A DNA stretch of 64,000 nt. It comes from Xylanimonas ulmi (GTDB lineage Bacteria; Actinomycetota; Actinomycetes; Actinomycetales; Cellulomonadaceae). Under the pieces are notes generated by a model. It was given only the letters and a program-made list of their open reading frames with translations, ran no database searches and was not told where the DNA came from. This document shows, piece after piece, positions 52,031 through 60,591 of this stretch. The position numbers were made by a program, and so were the translations under genes. Numbering within the stretch: the first letter of the stretch is position 1; the number at the start of each line of letters is the position of its first letter. The DNA lies in contig NZ_SGWX01000001.1 in assembly GCF_004216535.1 (NCBI RefSeq), forward strand, positions 1,116,001-1,180,000. The letters run 5' to 3'.

Positions 52031-52345
52031 CCAGCAGGCTGTCCGACGGCGGGCGCGAGGTGGGTGCCCGACGCGATCAGCGACGAGTGAGCGCGGCGGC
52101 GGCGAGCCCTCCTGGCGCGGTCACCCGTCGGCGCGGATCTCGCCCGGCGACCGATCGTTGCCTGCCACGCTCGTGGGTCTTGGGCGGGGCGGGTCGCGTC
52201 CGCCGTAACGTCGGCGTCGGGACCGCGGCGTGAGCGGCGGGCGGGCAGGAGGGACTGCCCGGTCCGGCGTGCGCCCGCGCGGCGCGTCCTGTTCTCGCAC
52301 CTGGGTGCGGCGCGCGCGGGTGCTCTGCCGTCTGGAGGTAGCAGG
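52031..52345. other. Gap before the SDR gene
   Basis: 315 very GC-rich bases. No gene or clear repeat is seen; it should include the SDR promoter. Confidence 0.4.
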
Positions 52346-53092
52346 ATGAGGTTCGAAGGCAAGACCGCGCTGGTCACCGGGGCGGGATCAGGCATCGGCC
52401 GCGCTGTGGCGATCCGACTGGCCGCGGACGGCGCGACCGTCGCGGCGACCGACCTGGACCTCGAGGCGGCCCAGGCCACGCTCGCCATGGTCGAGCAGGC
52501 CGGGGGAGCGGGCATCGCGTTGCGACAGGACGTGGCCGACCCGGACGACGACCGCGACGTCGTCGAGGCCGTGGTGACCGCGTTCGGCGGCCTGCACCTG
52601 GCGGTCAACAACGCGGGCATCCCGGGCCCGAACCTGCCGATCGCCGACCTGCCGATCGCCGACTGGGACCGGGTCATCGGGATCGACCTGTCCGGGACCG
52701 CGTACTGCCTGCACTACGAGCTGCCGGCGATCATCGCCTCGGGCGGCGGCGCCATCGTGAACATGGCGTCAATCGCCGGGACGATCGCCGTGCCGCAGAA
52801 CCCCGCCTACACGGCCGCCAAGCACGGCCTGGTGGGGCTCACCAAGGCCGTCGGGTCCGACTACGGGCGCTCGGGCGTGCGGGTCAACGCCGTCGGGCCG
52901 GGGTATATCGCGACGCCGCTGCTGACCGCGCTGCCGCAGGAGATCACGGCGGACGTCGCCGCGAAGCACGCGATGGGGCGGCTCGGCGAGCCCGAGGAGG
53001 TGGCCGACCTCGTGTCCTTCCTGTTGAGCGACGAGGCGTCGTTCATCACGGGCAGCTACCACCTGATCGACGGCGGGTACACGGCCGTGTGA
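52346..53092 (+). CDS. Short-chain dehydrogenase/reductase
   Basis: A 248-residue classical SDR with GGAGG before the ATG. The cofactor motif is TGAGSGIG (11-18), then NNAG, and a catalytic set with Ser in NMASIAGTI plus Tyr and Lys in PAYTAAKHG. The C-terminal part (GRLGEPEEVADLVSFLLSDE, SFITGSYHLIDGGYTAV) is standard. It uses NAD(P)H on an alcohol/ketone that cannot be named. It may belong to the catabolic cluster but stands alone. Confidence 0.88.
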   Translation: MRFEGKTALVTGAGSGIGRAVAIRLAADGATVAATDLDLEAAQATLAMVEQAGGAGIALRQDVADPDDDRDVVEAVVTAFGGLHLAVNNAGIPGPNLPIADLPIADWDRVIGIDLSGTAYCLHYELPAIIASGGGAIVNMASIAGTIAVPQNPAYTAAKHGLVGLTKAVGSDYGRSGVRVNAVGPGYIATPLLTALPQEITADVAAKHAMGRLGEPEEVADLVSFLLSDEASFITGSYHLIDGGYTAV

Positions 53093-53099
53093 CGGCAGG

Positions 53100-53127
53100 G
53101 CGCGGCGGTCGGCCCCGACCGCCGCGC
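53100..53127. terminator. Terminator hairpin between convergent SDR and rpiR-like genes
   Basis: A perfect 11-bp stem GCGCGGCGGTC/GACCGCCGCGC with a 6-base loop. Confidence 0.65.
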
Positions 53128-53145
53128 AACGTCGGCTGTGGCGGG

Positions 53146-54009
53146 TCAGTCGCCGAGGCTCTCACCGAGCACCCGCAGGACGGCGTCGCGCGCCCGCGCC
53201 GAGCGTCCGGAGCGCCGCTGGGCCACGAGCTCCACGAGCTGCTCGACGACGAGCGCCAGGGCCGCGCGCGAGGTGTGCAGCAGCTCGTCGCGGAAGGTGC
53301 CTCCCACCGGAGGAACGACCAGGGCCGTGTCCGCCAGGCGCACCAGCGGCGCGTCGGCGAACGACGTCACGGCGAGCACCTGGGCGCCCGCGTCCCGCGC
53401 GTCCGCCGCGGCCGCGAGCGTGGGCCGGCTCGACCCGGAGCCCGACAACACCAGGCAGACCGACGACGCCGTGAGCTGGCGGGCCGCGATCTGCTGCGCG
53501 AGCGGGTCGGGCACGAACTCGCACGGCCGGCCTGCCGCGCCGAGCCGCATTGCGGCGTCGTACCCCAGCGGCATCGACAGCCCCGCCGCGACGACGACGA
53601 CACGTTCGGCCTCGTCAAGCGCGGCGACCGCGGCGGTCACCTGCTGCTCGGTCAGCACCGACGTCACGCGCGACAGCCCACGCGCGAACTCCTCGACCGC
53701 CGCGCGCAGCGCGCCGACAGCCGTGCCATCGCCGGTCGAGGCCTCGGCCGGCGGAGCGAAAGCGAGCTCGCGGGCGACGGCGACGCGCAACTGCGGGTAG
53801 CCGTCGTACCCGAGCGTGCGCGCGGTGCGCACGACCGACGCGCGCCCGACGCCCGCGTGGTCGGCGAGCTGCTGCGCGGTGCGCTCGACGGCCCCGGCCA
53901 GGTCCGCTGCGATCGCGTCGGCCACGCGCCGCTCGCTGGGCTGCAGCGCGGGCGCCAGCGCGGCGATGCGCGCCGACGGCGGGGCGTCATCCGGTCCGTT
54001 CCACGACAC
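53146..54009 (-). CDS. RpiR/MurR-family regulator with SIS domain
   Basis: A 287-residue regulator from GTG 54009 inside the end of the second permease gene (23-bp overlap). N-terminal helix-turn-helix (QQLADHAGVGRASVVRTART, LGYDGYPQLRVAVAREL, about residues 45-80). C-terminal SIS domain (about 115-260: RVVVVAAGLSMPLGYDAAM, VCLVLSGSGSSRPTLAAA) that would bind a phosphosugar. A phosphosugar sensor closing a PhnD-type import operon with a phosphatase suggests the imported compound is a sugar phosphate or similar ester. Confidence 0.85.
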   Translation of the reverse strand: MSWNGPDDAPPSARIAALAPALQPSERRVADAIAADLAGAVERTAQQLADHAGVGRASVVRTARTLGYDGYPQLRVAVARELAFAPPAEASTGDGTAVGALRAAVEEFARGLSRVTSVLTEQQVTAAVAALDEAERVVVVAAGLSMPLGYDAAMRLGAAGRPCEFVPDPLAQQIAARQLTASSVCLVLSGSGSSRPTLAAAADARDAGAQVLAVTSFADAPLVRLADTALVVPPVGGTFRDELLHTSRAALALVVEQLVELVAQRRSGRSARARDAVLRVLGESLGD

Positions 54010-54829
54010 GTGCGCGGGCCCCCTTCGTGATCCGTCGGCGGATGGCGCCGGAGACGGCGTCGATCGCCATGGTCACCACGACGACCACGACGACCAGCAC
54101 GCCCACGGCGTCCCACTGACGGTACTGGGTGTACCCCGTCAGCAGGTCGCCGACGCCGCCCACACCGATGACCCCGAGGATCGCCGAGGTGCGCACGTTG
54201 ATCTCGAACCGGTACAGCGCGAGCGACGCGAGCTCGGGCGCGGCGGCGGGCCACAGGCCCCAGCGCACGATCGCGGAGCGCGTCCCCCCGGCGGCGCGCA
54301 CGGCCTCGGCGACGCCGTCGGGCAGGGCCTCGATCGTCTCGAAGGTCCATTTGGCATGCGTGCCGACCCCGCCGATCGCGAGGGCGAGCGCGCCGGTGAA
54401 CGGCGTCAGGCCGGTGACCGTGAGGATGACGATCGCGATGACCACCTCGGGCACCGCGCGCAGCACGGCGAACAGCGCGCGCAGCGGCAGGCGCAGCCAC
54501 CCCGGTCCGACCCCGCGGGCCGCGGCGAGGCCGAGCGCCGTCGCCACGACGACGCCGGCCAGCGCCCCGGCCCACGCCATCTGGACCGACACCCAGGTCT
54601 GCGCCAGCGCGTAGGGCAGACGCGACCAGTCGGGGTCGGCGAACATCAGCCACAGGTAGTGCGCCACCGCGCTCGGCAGCCCCGGCAAAGCCGACCAGTC
54701 CAGGCGCAGGTGCAGCGCCGCGCCGAGCACCACAGCCGCGGTGGCGGCCTGCGCGGCCCGCACGCCGCGTCGGCGCGGGCGCGGCGGGGCGGCGACGTCG
54801 GCGCCGGTGGGCGCAAGGACGGCGGTCAC
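53987..54829 (-). CDS. Phosphonate-type ABC transporter permease (PhnE-like), second copy
   Basis: A 280-residue permease, GTG overlapping the first permease stop. About six membrane segments. The ABC permease EAA region reads AEAVRAAGGTRSAIVRWGLW, and PEVVIAIVILTVTGL and GVGGVGDLLTGYTQYRQWDA match PhnE. Forms a heterodimeric channel with the preceding gene. Confidence 0.88.
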   Translation of the reverse strand: MTAVLAPTGADVAAPPRPRRRGVRAAQAATAAVVLGAALHLRLDWSALPGLPSAVAHYLWLMFADPDWSRLPYALAQTWVSVQMAWAGALAGVVVATALGLAAARGVGPGWLRLPLRALFAVLRAVPEVVIAIVILTVTGLTPFTGALALAIGGVGTHAKWTFETIEALPDGVAEAVRAAGGTRSAIVRWGLWPAAAPELASLALYRFEINVRTSAILGVIGVGGVGDLLTGYTQYRQWDAVGVLVVVVVVVTMAIDAVSGAIRRRITKGARARVVERTG

Positions 54830-55623
54830 CGCAGCCTCGCGCGCAGCGCGCTGGAGGCCGCCTCGATGAGCACGACGACGACCAGGATCTCAAGGATGAC
54901 CGTCGCGAGGGCGTCGTAGCGGTAGAAGCCGCGCAGCTCGTCGATGAGCCGGCCGATCCCACCCGCGCCCACGAGCCCGAGCACCGACGAGACACGGACG
55001 TTGAGCTCAAGGGAGTACAGGACCTGGCTCGCGTAGGCGGGCCAGGTCTGTGGCACGGCGAGCAGACGGTTGACCTGCGCCTGCGTGCCGCCCGCGGCGT
55101 GCCCGGCCTCCAGGTAGGCGGCGTCGGCCGCCTCGATCGCCTCCGAGACGAGCTTGACGACGACGCCCAGGTCGAACAGCACGAGGGTGATCACCCCGGG
55201 CAGGGCGCCGACGCCGACCATGGCCACCAGGAGGGTCGCGTACACCAGGTCGGGCACGGCGCGCACGACGTTGAGGGCCGCGCGCACCACGTGCCGCGCC
55301 CGGCCAGGGTGGGTCGGGCGCGCGGCCCACATCGCGATCGGCAGGGCGAGGGCGGCGGCCACCGCCGCGCCGAGGACGGCGACCTCGAGCGTCTCGAGCA
55401 GCGGGCGGACGGTGCGCGGCAGGATCGACAGGTCGGGGCGCAGCAGGGCGGCCACGCGGCTGGCCCCGAAGTGCCAGTTGCGCGCGATCGCGCCCAGGTC
55501 CACGTCGATGCCGCCCAGCGCGGGGGTCAAGGCGACCACGGTGACCGCGCCGACGACGCCCAGCGCCGCGAGCGTGCGCGGCCAGGTGCGTGGGCGCGGT
55601 GGGACGGCGAGACGCGCCGTCAT
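54826..55623 (-). CDS. Phosphonate-type ABC transporter permease (PhnE-like), first copy
   Basis: A 265-residue permease coupled by overlaps to phnC-like and the second permease gene. About six membrane segments. The EAA loop is [20 protein letters not shown] and the end [20 protein letters not shown], a clear PhnE pattern. Two consecutive PhnE-type genes are a known arrangement for phosphonate/phosphite importers. Confidence 0.88.
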   Translation of the reverse strand: MTARLAVPPRPRTWPRTLAALGVVGAVTVVALTPALGGIDVDLGAIARNWHFGASRVAALLRPDLSILPRTVRPLLETLEVAVLGAAVAAALALPIAMWAARPTHPGRARHVVRAALNVVRAVPDLVYATLLVAMVGVGALPGVITLVLFDLGVVVKLVSEAIEAADAAYLEAGHAAGGTQAQVNRLLAVPQTWPAYASQVLYSLELNVRVSSVLGLVGAGGIGRLIDELRGFYRYDALATVILEILVVVVLIEAASSALRARLR

Positions 55624-56447
55624 CGGATCCGCCCCAACCGGTCGCGCGCCTGGATGGGGCGGCCGTAGATCTCCTCGAACACGGTGTCGTCGGCGCTCGC
55701 CGAGGGGCCGTCATAGACCAGCTCGCCGCCGCGCAGCCCGATCATGCGCGTCGTGTACTGCCGGGCCAGGTCCATCAGGTGCAGGTTGACCAGCACCGTC
55801 AGCCCGCGCTCGGTGTTGATGCGCCGCAGGTCCGCCATGACCGCGTGGGCGGTGGGCGGGTCGAGGCTCGCCACGGGCTCGTCGGCGAGCATGACGCGCG
55901 GGCGTTGGCTCAGCGCCCGCGCGATGGCGACGCGCTGCTTCTGCCCGCCCGACAGGGCGCCAGCCCGGCCCCAGACCCGCTCCAGCATGCCGACCGAGTC
56001 GAGCGCGGCCAGCACCGTGTCGCGGTCGGCGCGTGTGGGCGCGCCCAGCAGGGTCCGCCACGTCGGGGTGTGGGCGACCCGGCCGACGAGCACGTTCTGG
56101 TAGACGCTCGCGCGGTCGGCGAGGTTGAAGGACTGGAAGATCATGCCGACCTCGCCGCGCAGCCGCCGCAGCCCCCGCCCCCGCAGCGCGCCGACGTCGT
56201 AGGGGCCGACCCGGACGGCGCCCTCGGTCGGGGCGACGAGCCCGTTGACGGTGCGCACCAGGGTCGACTTGCCCGAGCCCGACAGCCCGACGACGGCGAT
56301 CATCTCGCCCGCCTCGACGGCCAAGGACACGTCGCGCAGCGCCGTCGTGCCCGTGGGGTAGCGGACGGTGACGTGGTCGAGTCGTACGGGCCAGGGCCCG
56401 GAGGCGGCCGGCGCCGCCTCCGGGCCCGGGGCTGGGGTGGCCGTCAC
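55620..56447 (-). CDS. Phosphonate-type ABC transporter ATPase (PhnC-like)
   Basis: A 275-residue ATPase, GTG start overlapping the binding-protein stop. Walker [11 protein letters not shown]-loop MIFQSFN, signature [15 protein letters not shown] and Walker [12 protein letters not shown] followed by a switch His (NLHLMD). PhnC-specific sequence around [18 protein letters not shown] supports the assignment. Confidence 0.9.
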   Translation of the reverse strand: MTATPAPGPEAAPAASGPWPVRLDHVTVRYPTGTTALRDVSLAVEAGEMIAVVGLSGSGKSTLVRTVNGLVAPTEGAVRVGPYDVGALRGRGLRRLRGEVGMIFQSFNLADRASVYQNVLVGRVAHTPTWRTLLGAPTRADRDTVLAALDSVGMLERVWGRAGALSGGQKQRVAIARALSQRPRVMLADEPVASLDPPTAHAVMADLRRINTERGLTVLVNLHLMDLARQYTTRMIGLRGGELVYDGPSASADDTVFEEIYGRPIQARDRLGRIR

Positions 56448-57460
56448 TTGCCCGCGAACCGGGCCGTGACCTTGCGGGCGAGGTCGATCTGGTCGGGGTC
56501 GGCGGGAGTCCAGCCGGTCTGGTCGAAGATGCTCTGGAGCGTGTCCGGGTCGACCTTGTCGTATCCGCCCATGAGCGTGGTGATCTGGTCACGCAGGTCG
56601 GCGGGCACGTCAGGGCCGAGCACGACGCCGCCGTTGGGGTACATCTCCGACAGGCCGAAGACGACGACCTTCTGCCCGAGGTCAGGGACCTCGGCCGTGT
56701 CGATGGCCGAGCGCGCGTCCCAGTACGCGAAGCCCACCTCGGCGTCGCCGTTGTAGACCGCCATGACGAGGTTGTCGTTGCCGGTCACGGGCACCTGCTG
56801 GAGCGTGTCGACGTCGACGCCGGCCGCCTCCAGGTCGAGGACCGGAAGCTGATAGCCGGCAGGCGACGTCGTGTTGCCGAACGCGACTTTCGTGCCGGGG
56901 GTGATCTTGGCGAGGGCGTCGAGCCCGACCGGGCCGACACCCGTGTTGGTCTCGCCGTTCGCCACGCCGTTGCAGTACAGGTACGAGGCGCCGTTGGCGG
57001 CGTAGGTCGCCTCGACCGGGGTGTCGGTGCAGTACTTGTCGGCGTTGTCGACGCTCGTGAAGAACTGCGCGGCGTAGGAGGACGCGCCGAAGCGCACGTC
57101 CTGGAGCACGGGGAACGCGCCGCACTGGTCCTGGGCGGCGGCGAGCGAGCCGGCGTCGGCGATGGCGATCTGGGCCTGGCCCGAGCAGATGGCCTCGACC
57201 GCGGCGGCGTAGTCCTTGGTGACGACGCCGCGCACGGGGATGCCGAGCTGGTCCGAGAGGTAGTCGGTGAGCGGCTTGGCCGAGGTGACCAGGTCGCCCA
57301 CCTGCTCGTTGGGGATGAGGGCGAGGGTCAGCTCCGCGGGCGGCTCGGCGTCGGAGTCTGCGTCGGCGGTGGCGGAGGGGCTGCAGCCCGCCAGGGTCAG
57401 GGCCAGGGCTGCGATGGCGAGCGCACCCGGCGCGAACAGGGTCTTGCGCATGTCCGTCAT
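56444..57460 (-). CDS. Phosphonate-type ABC transporter substrate-binding lipoprotein (PhnD-like)
   Basis: A 338-residue lipoprotein with lipobox LAGC (Cys about 26). The ATG at 57460 overlaps the phosphatase stop and follows GAAAGGC. PhnD-family features are [53 protein letters not shown] and [14 protein letters not shown]. It captures a phosphonate, phosphite or phosphate-ester; the exact ligand is unknown. Confidence 0.88.
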   Translation of the reverse strand: MTDMRKTLFAPGALAIAALALTLAGCSPSATADADSDAEPPAELTLALIPNEQVGDLVTSAKPLTDYLSDQLGIPVRGVVTKDYAAAVEAICSGQAQIAIADAGSLAAAQDQCGAFPVLQDVRFGASSYAAQFFTSVDNADKYCTDTPVEATYAANGASYLYCNGVANGETNTGVGPVGLDALAKITPGTKVAFGNTTSPAGYQLPVLDLEAAGVDVDTLQQVPVTGNDNLVMAVYNGDAEVGFAYWDARSAIDTAEVPDLGQKVVVFGLSEMYPNGGVVLGPDVPADLRDQITTLMGGYDKVDPDTLQSIFDQTGWTPADPDQIDLARKVTARFAGK

Positions 57461-58164
57461 GCCTTTCGGTCAAGGGGGTCGACGTCGGCGGGCGCCGACG
57501 GTCCTTCGGCCGCGGTCGCGGCCCAAGAGTGGAGGTCGCCGTACAGGGCGGCGAGGCTCGGCCCGCGCAGTGTCGCGGGGACGGCGGCGTGCGCCGCCGT
57601 CGGGCCGACCAGCGCGGTGTCGGCGCCGAGCGCTCGGGCGGGCTCCAGGTCGTAGGCCCACACGTCGCCCACGCTGAGCACGGGGCCGGCGGTCAGGTGG
57701 TGGGCGACGACGGCGGCCAATCCGGCGGGCTTGCCGACCGCGAAGTGGCGCTCGGCCAGGTGAGGGGCCGCGCCGATGGCGTCGAGCACGCGCTCGACGC
57801 CGGTGGGCGGGGCATTGGTCGCGAGCACGAGGCGGGCGTGGGAGCGCAGGGCGGCCAGGAAGTCGGCGAGCCCGGGCGGGCCGGAGACGGGCGCCGCGTC
57901 AGTGCCGAGGTCGTCGCGGCTGGCGAGGTAGGCGTCGGTGAGCACCGACTCGGGCACGGCGTGGGCGAGCGCGACCTGCCGGACGGCGTCGTACCCGTCC
58001 CAGAAGGCCTCGTCGCCGACCGCGGCGCGCTCGACGGCCGTCCGCGCCTGGACGAGCAGGCGCGGGTCGGCGACGGCGGCGGCCACGCGCCGCGCGTAGG
58101 CGAGCGCCGGGCCGGGCCCGAGGGCGAGGGTCCCGTCGAAGTCGAGGACGACGGTCGGCAGCAT
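57457..58164 (-). CDS. HAD-family phosphatase heading the phn-like operon
   Basis: A 235-residue HAD hydrolase: motif I VVLDFDGTL with the nucleophilic Asp near residue 8, motif II VLATNAPP, a Lys in AVGKPAGL and motif IV SVGDVWAYDLEPAR. It lacks the features of PhnX that I would look for, so a general phosphatase acting on the imported compound is more likely than a phosphonatase. First gene of a six-gene operon in which every junction overlaps. Confidence 0.82.
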   Translation of the reverse strand: MLPTVVLDFDGTLALGPGPALAYARRVAAAVADPRLLVQARTAVERAAVGDEAFWDGYDAVRQVALAHAVPESVLTDAYLASRDDLGTDAAPVSGPPGLADFLAALRSHARLVLATNAPPTGVERVLDAIGAAPHLAERHFAVGKPAGLAAVVAHHLTAGPVLSVGDVWAYDLEPARALGADTALVGPTAAHAAVPATLRGPSLAALYGDLHSWAATAAEGPSAPADVDPLDRKA

Positions 58165-58293
58165 CTGCCCGCCTCTCGTGTGGACGATGCGGCCAAGGTA
58201 GTGGAGGCATGTGGACGGATAGGCCACAGGCGCGTGAACTTCTGATGTCGTCGCGGTCACGACTGTCGCCGAGAGAAACCCATTTCGCCCCGA

Positions 58294-58378
58294 TTGGTTC
58301 TGCTTGAAACCGATTGAACGCGCCATCGATGCGACATGGAGATGACACCAGGCATAACCGGGCGTAGAACAGAACCAA
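58294..58378. promoter_or_regulatory. Inverted TTGGTTCTG boxes upstream of the fructose operon
   Basis: TTGGTTCTG (58294-58302) and its exact complement CAGAACCAA (58370-58378), 76 bp start to start. They lie in the gap between the divergent phn-like and fructose operons, the second 37 bp before the DeoR start. Possible paired operators for the DeoR regulator. Confidence 0.45.
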
Positions 58379-58414
58379 GCAAAAGAGATCACCGCCTCGG
58401 CGGAGAAGCGCGGA

Positions 58415-59182
58415 GTGGACGTGTACGCACAGGAGCGGTTAAGGGCGATCGCCGACCGGGCTCGCGAGCACGGGCGCGTCGAAGTCGCGGCCCTCGCGGC
58501 CGAGCTCGACGTGACCCCCGAGACGGTGCGCCGGGACCTGACCCAGTTGGAGCGGCGCGGCCTGCTGCGTCGCGTGCACGGCGGGGCCATCGCGATCGAG
58601 CGGTTCGGGTTCGAACCCGGACTGGACACGCGCCAGGGCCTGTTCGCCCCGCAGAAGCAGGCCATCGCCGAGGCTGCGTTGGCCGAGCTGCCCGACGGCG
58701 GCTCGATCATCCTGGACGCCGGCACGACCACCTACCGCCTGGCCGAGCTGCTGCCCCCCGACCGCGAGCTGAGCGTGGTCACGCACTCGCTGCCGATCGC
58801 CATCCTGCTGTCCGGGCGCCCCCACATCACGCTGCACCTGGTCGGGGGCACGATCCGGGGGCGCACGCTCGCGGCCGTCGGCGCCTGGGCGGAGCGGTCC
58901 CTGGCCGACGTGCGAGCCGACGTCGCGTTCCTCGGCGCCAACGGACTGACGGTCGAGGACGGGCTGACGACCCCCGACCTGTCCGAGGCCGTCGTCAAGC
59001 GCGCGCTCATCCGTGCGGGCAAGCGCGTCGTGGTGCTCGCCGACCACTCCAAGGTCGGCCGCACGGACCTGGGCCTTGTGGCGCCGATCGGCGACGTCGA
59101 CACGCTCGTCAGCGACCGGGACCTGGACCCCGCGCTGAGCGAGGAGCTGGAGTCCGCCGGTGTGCGGGTGGTGCTCGCATGA
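58415..59182 (+). CDS. DeoR-family regulator of the fructose operon
   Basis: A 255-residue regulator from GTG 58415. N-terminal DeoR helix-turn-helix (VEVAALAAELDVTPETVRRD, LTQLERRGLLRRVHGGA, about residues 21-58). C-terminal sugar-phosphate sensor with DAGTTTYRLAELLP, FLGANGLTVEDGLTTPDLSE and VVLADHSKVGR, standard for GlpR/FruR-type members. First gene of the fructose operon and coupled to fruK (ATGA). Fructose-1-phosphate is the probable inducer. Confidence 0.88.
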   Translation: MDVYAQERLRAIADRAREHGRVEVAALAAELDVTPETVRRDLTQLERRGLLRRVHGGAIAIERFGFEPGLDTRQGLFAPQKQAIAEAALAELPDGGSIILDAGTTTYRLAELLPPDRELSVVTHSLPIAILLSGRPHITLHLVGGTIRGRTLAAVGAWAERSLADVRADVAFLGANGLTVEDGLTTPDLSEAVVKRALIRAGKRVVVLADHSKVGRTDLGLVAPIGDVDTLVSDRDLDPALSEELESAGVRVVLA

Positions 59183-60135
59183 TCCTCACCCTCACCCCCA
59201 ACCCGAGCCTCGACCGCACCTTCGAGGTCGACGACCTCGCTGTCGGCGAGGTCGTGCGCGCCACCGCGACCCGGAAGGACCCGGGCGGCAAAGGCGTCAA
59301 CGTCGCGCGGGCCCTGGGCGCGAACGCCGTGCCCGCCACCGCGGTGCTGCCCGTGGGCGGGGCCGACGGCGCGCAGCTCGTGGACCTGCTCGCGACCTCG
59401 GGCATCACCGTGGCGCCCGTGAGGGTCGGCGGCGAGACGCGCTCCAACGTGACGGTCGTCGACGCCGCGGGGCGCACCACCAAGCTCAACGCGCCCGGCA
59501 CGGCGCTGACCGAGGCGGAGGCCACGGCGCTGCTCGACGCCGTCGCCGCGGCGCTCGGCGCGCAGCCGGACGATCGCGTCGTCGTCGGCGCCGGGAGCCT
59601 GCCGGCGGGCGCGGGCGACGACTTCTACGTGCGGCTCGGCCAGGTGTGCGCGCGGGCGGGGGCGCGGCTCGCCCTCGACACCTCGGGCGCGCCACTCGCC
59701 GCGGCCGTCGCGGCGGGCGTCGCGAGCCTCGTCAAGCCCAACGACGAGGAGCTCGCCGAGCTGGCCGGGCGAGAGCTGCGCACGGTCGGCGACGTCGTCG
59801 CCGCCGCCCGCGACGTCATGCGCGCCGGCGTCGCACAGGCGTTGGTCTCGCTCGGCTCCCACGGCGCGCTGCTCGTCACCCCCGAGCGGACCTGGTGGGC
59901 CGGCGGCCCGCCGCTGGTCCCGCTGTCGACCGTCGGCGCGGGCGACTCGACGCTCGCCGGATACCTGTCCGCAGCGCACCTCGGTCCCCGCCAGGCGCTG
60001 CGCACGGCCGTCGCGTGGGGCCGCGCCGCGGTGCTGCTGCCCGGCAGCGGCGTGCCCGCACCCGCCCAGATCCATCCGGACGACGTTCAGGTCGTCGCGG
60101 AGCCCGACCCCACCACCGCTGTTGAGGAGTTGTAG
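59179..60135 (+). CDS. fruK: 1-phosphofructokinase
   Basis: A 318-residue PfkB-family kinase. N-terminal substrate motif MILTLTPNPSLDRTFEV and DPGGKGVNVARALG; C-terminal anion-hole motif STVGAGDSTLAGYLSA with the catalytic Asp. It phosphorylates fructose-1-phosphate made by the PTS to fructose-1,6-bisphosphate. ATG overlaps the DeoR stop; the open frame further upstream is a shadow of deoR. Confidence 0.93.
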   Translation: MILTLTPNPSLDRTFEVDDLAVGEVVRATATRKDPGGKGVNVARALGANAVPATAVLPVGGADGAQLVDLLATSGITVAPVRVGGETRSNVTVVDAAGRTTKLNAPGTALTEAEATALLDAVAAALGAQPDDRVVVGAGSLPAGAGDDFYVRLGQVCARAGARLALDTSGAPLAAAVAAGVASLVKPNDEELAELAGRELRTVGDVVAAARDVMRAGVAQALVSLGSHGALLVTPERTWWAGGPPLVPLSTVGAGDSTLAGYLSAAHLGPRQALRTAVAWGRAAVLLPGSGVPAPAQIHPDDVQVVAEPDPTTAVEEL

Positions 60136-60138
60136 GAC

Positions 60139-60591
60139 ATGCCTGCCCTGACCACCCCTGATCTTGTCGCGCTCGACGCCGCGGGCGGCGACCGCGAGGC
60201 CGTCATCCGTGAGCTCGCGTCGCTGCTGGCCGACGCCGGGCGCGTGAGCGACCTCGACGGCTTCGTCGCCGACGTCCTGGCGCGGGAGGCGCAGACCTCC
60301 ACGGGCATGCCCGGCCGCGTCGGACTGCCGCACGCCAAGTCGGCCCACGTGAGCGTCCCGTCGCTCGCCGTCGGACGCGTGCCCGCGGGCGTCGACTTCG
60401 GCGGGCCCGACGGCGCGGCGACCCTCGTGTTCCTCATCGCGGCGCCCGCCGAGGGTGACCTGGCCCACCTGCGCATCCTCGCCGCGCTGGCGCGGCGGCT
60501 GGTGCACGAGAGCTTCCGGGACGCGATCCGCACGGCGCCCGACGCGGCGGGGGTCGCCCGCATCATCTCCGAGGAGGTCGTGACGGCATGA
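60139..60591 (+). CDS. Fructose PTS EIIA component
   Basis: A 150-residue cytoplasmic EIIA of the fructose/mannitol family. The phosphorylated His is His65 in GRVGLPHAKSAHV. Family ends (AAPAEGDLAHLRILAALARR) fit. It takes phosphate from HPr and passes it to the EIIB domain of the next gene, whose ATG overlaps its stop. Confidence 0.92.
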   Translation: MPALTTPDLVALDAAGGDREAVIRELASLLADAGRVSDLDGFVADVLAREAQTSTGMPGRVGLPHAKSAHVSVPSLAVGRVPAGVDFGGPDGAATLVFLIAAPAEGDLAHLRILAALARRLVHESFRDAIRTAPDAAGVARIISEEVVTA

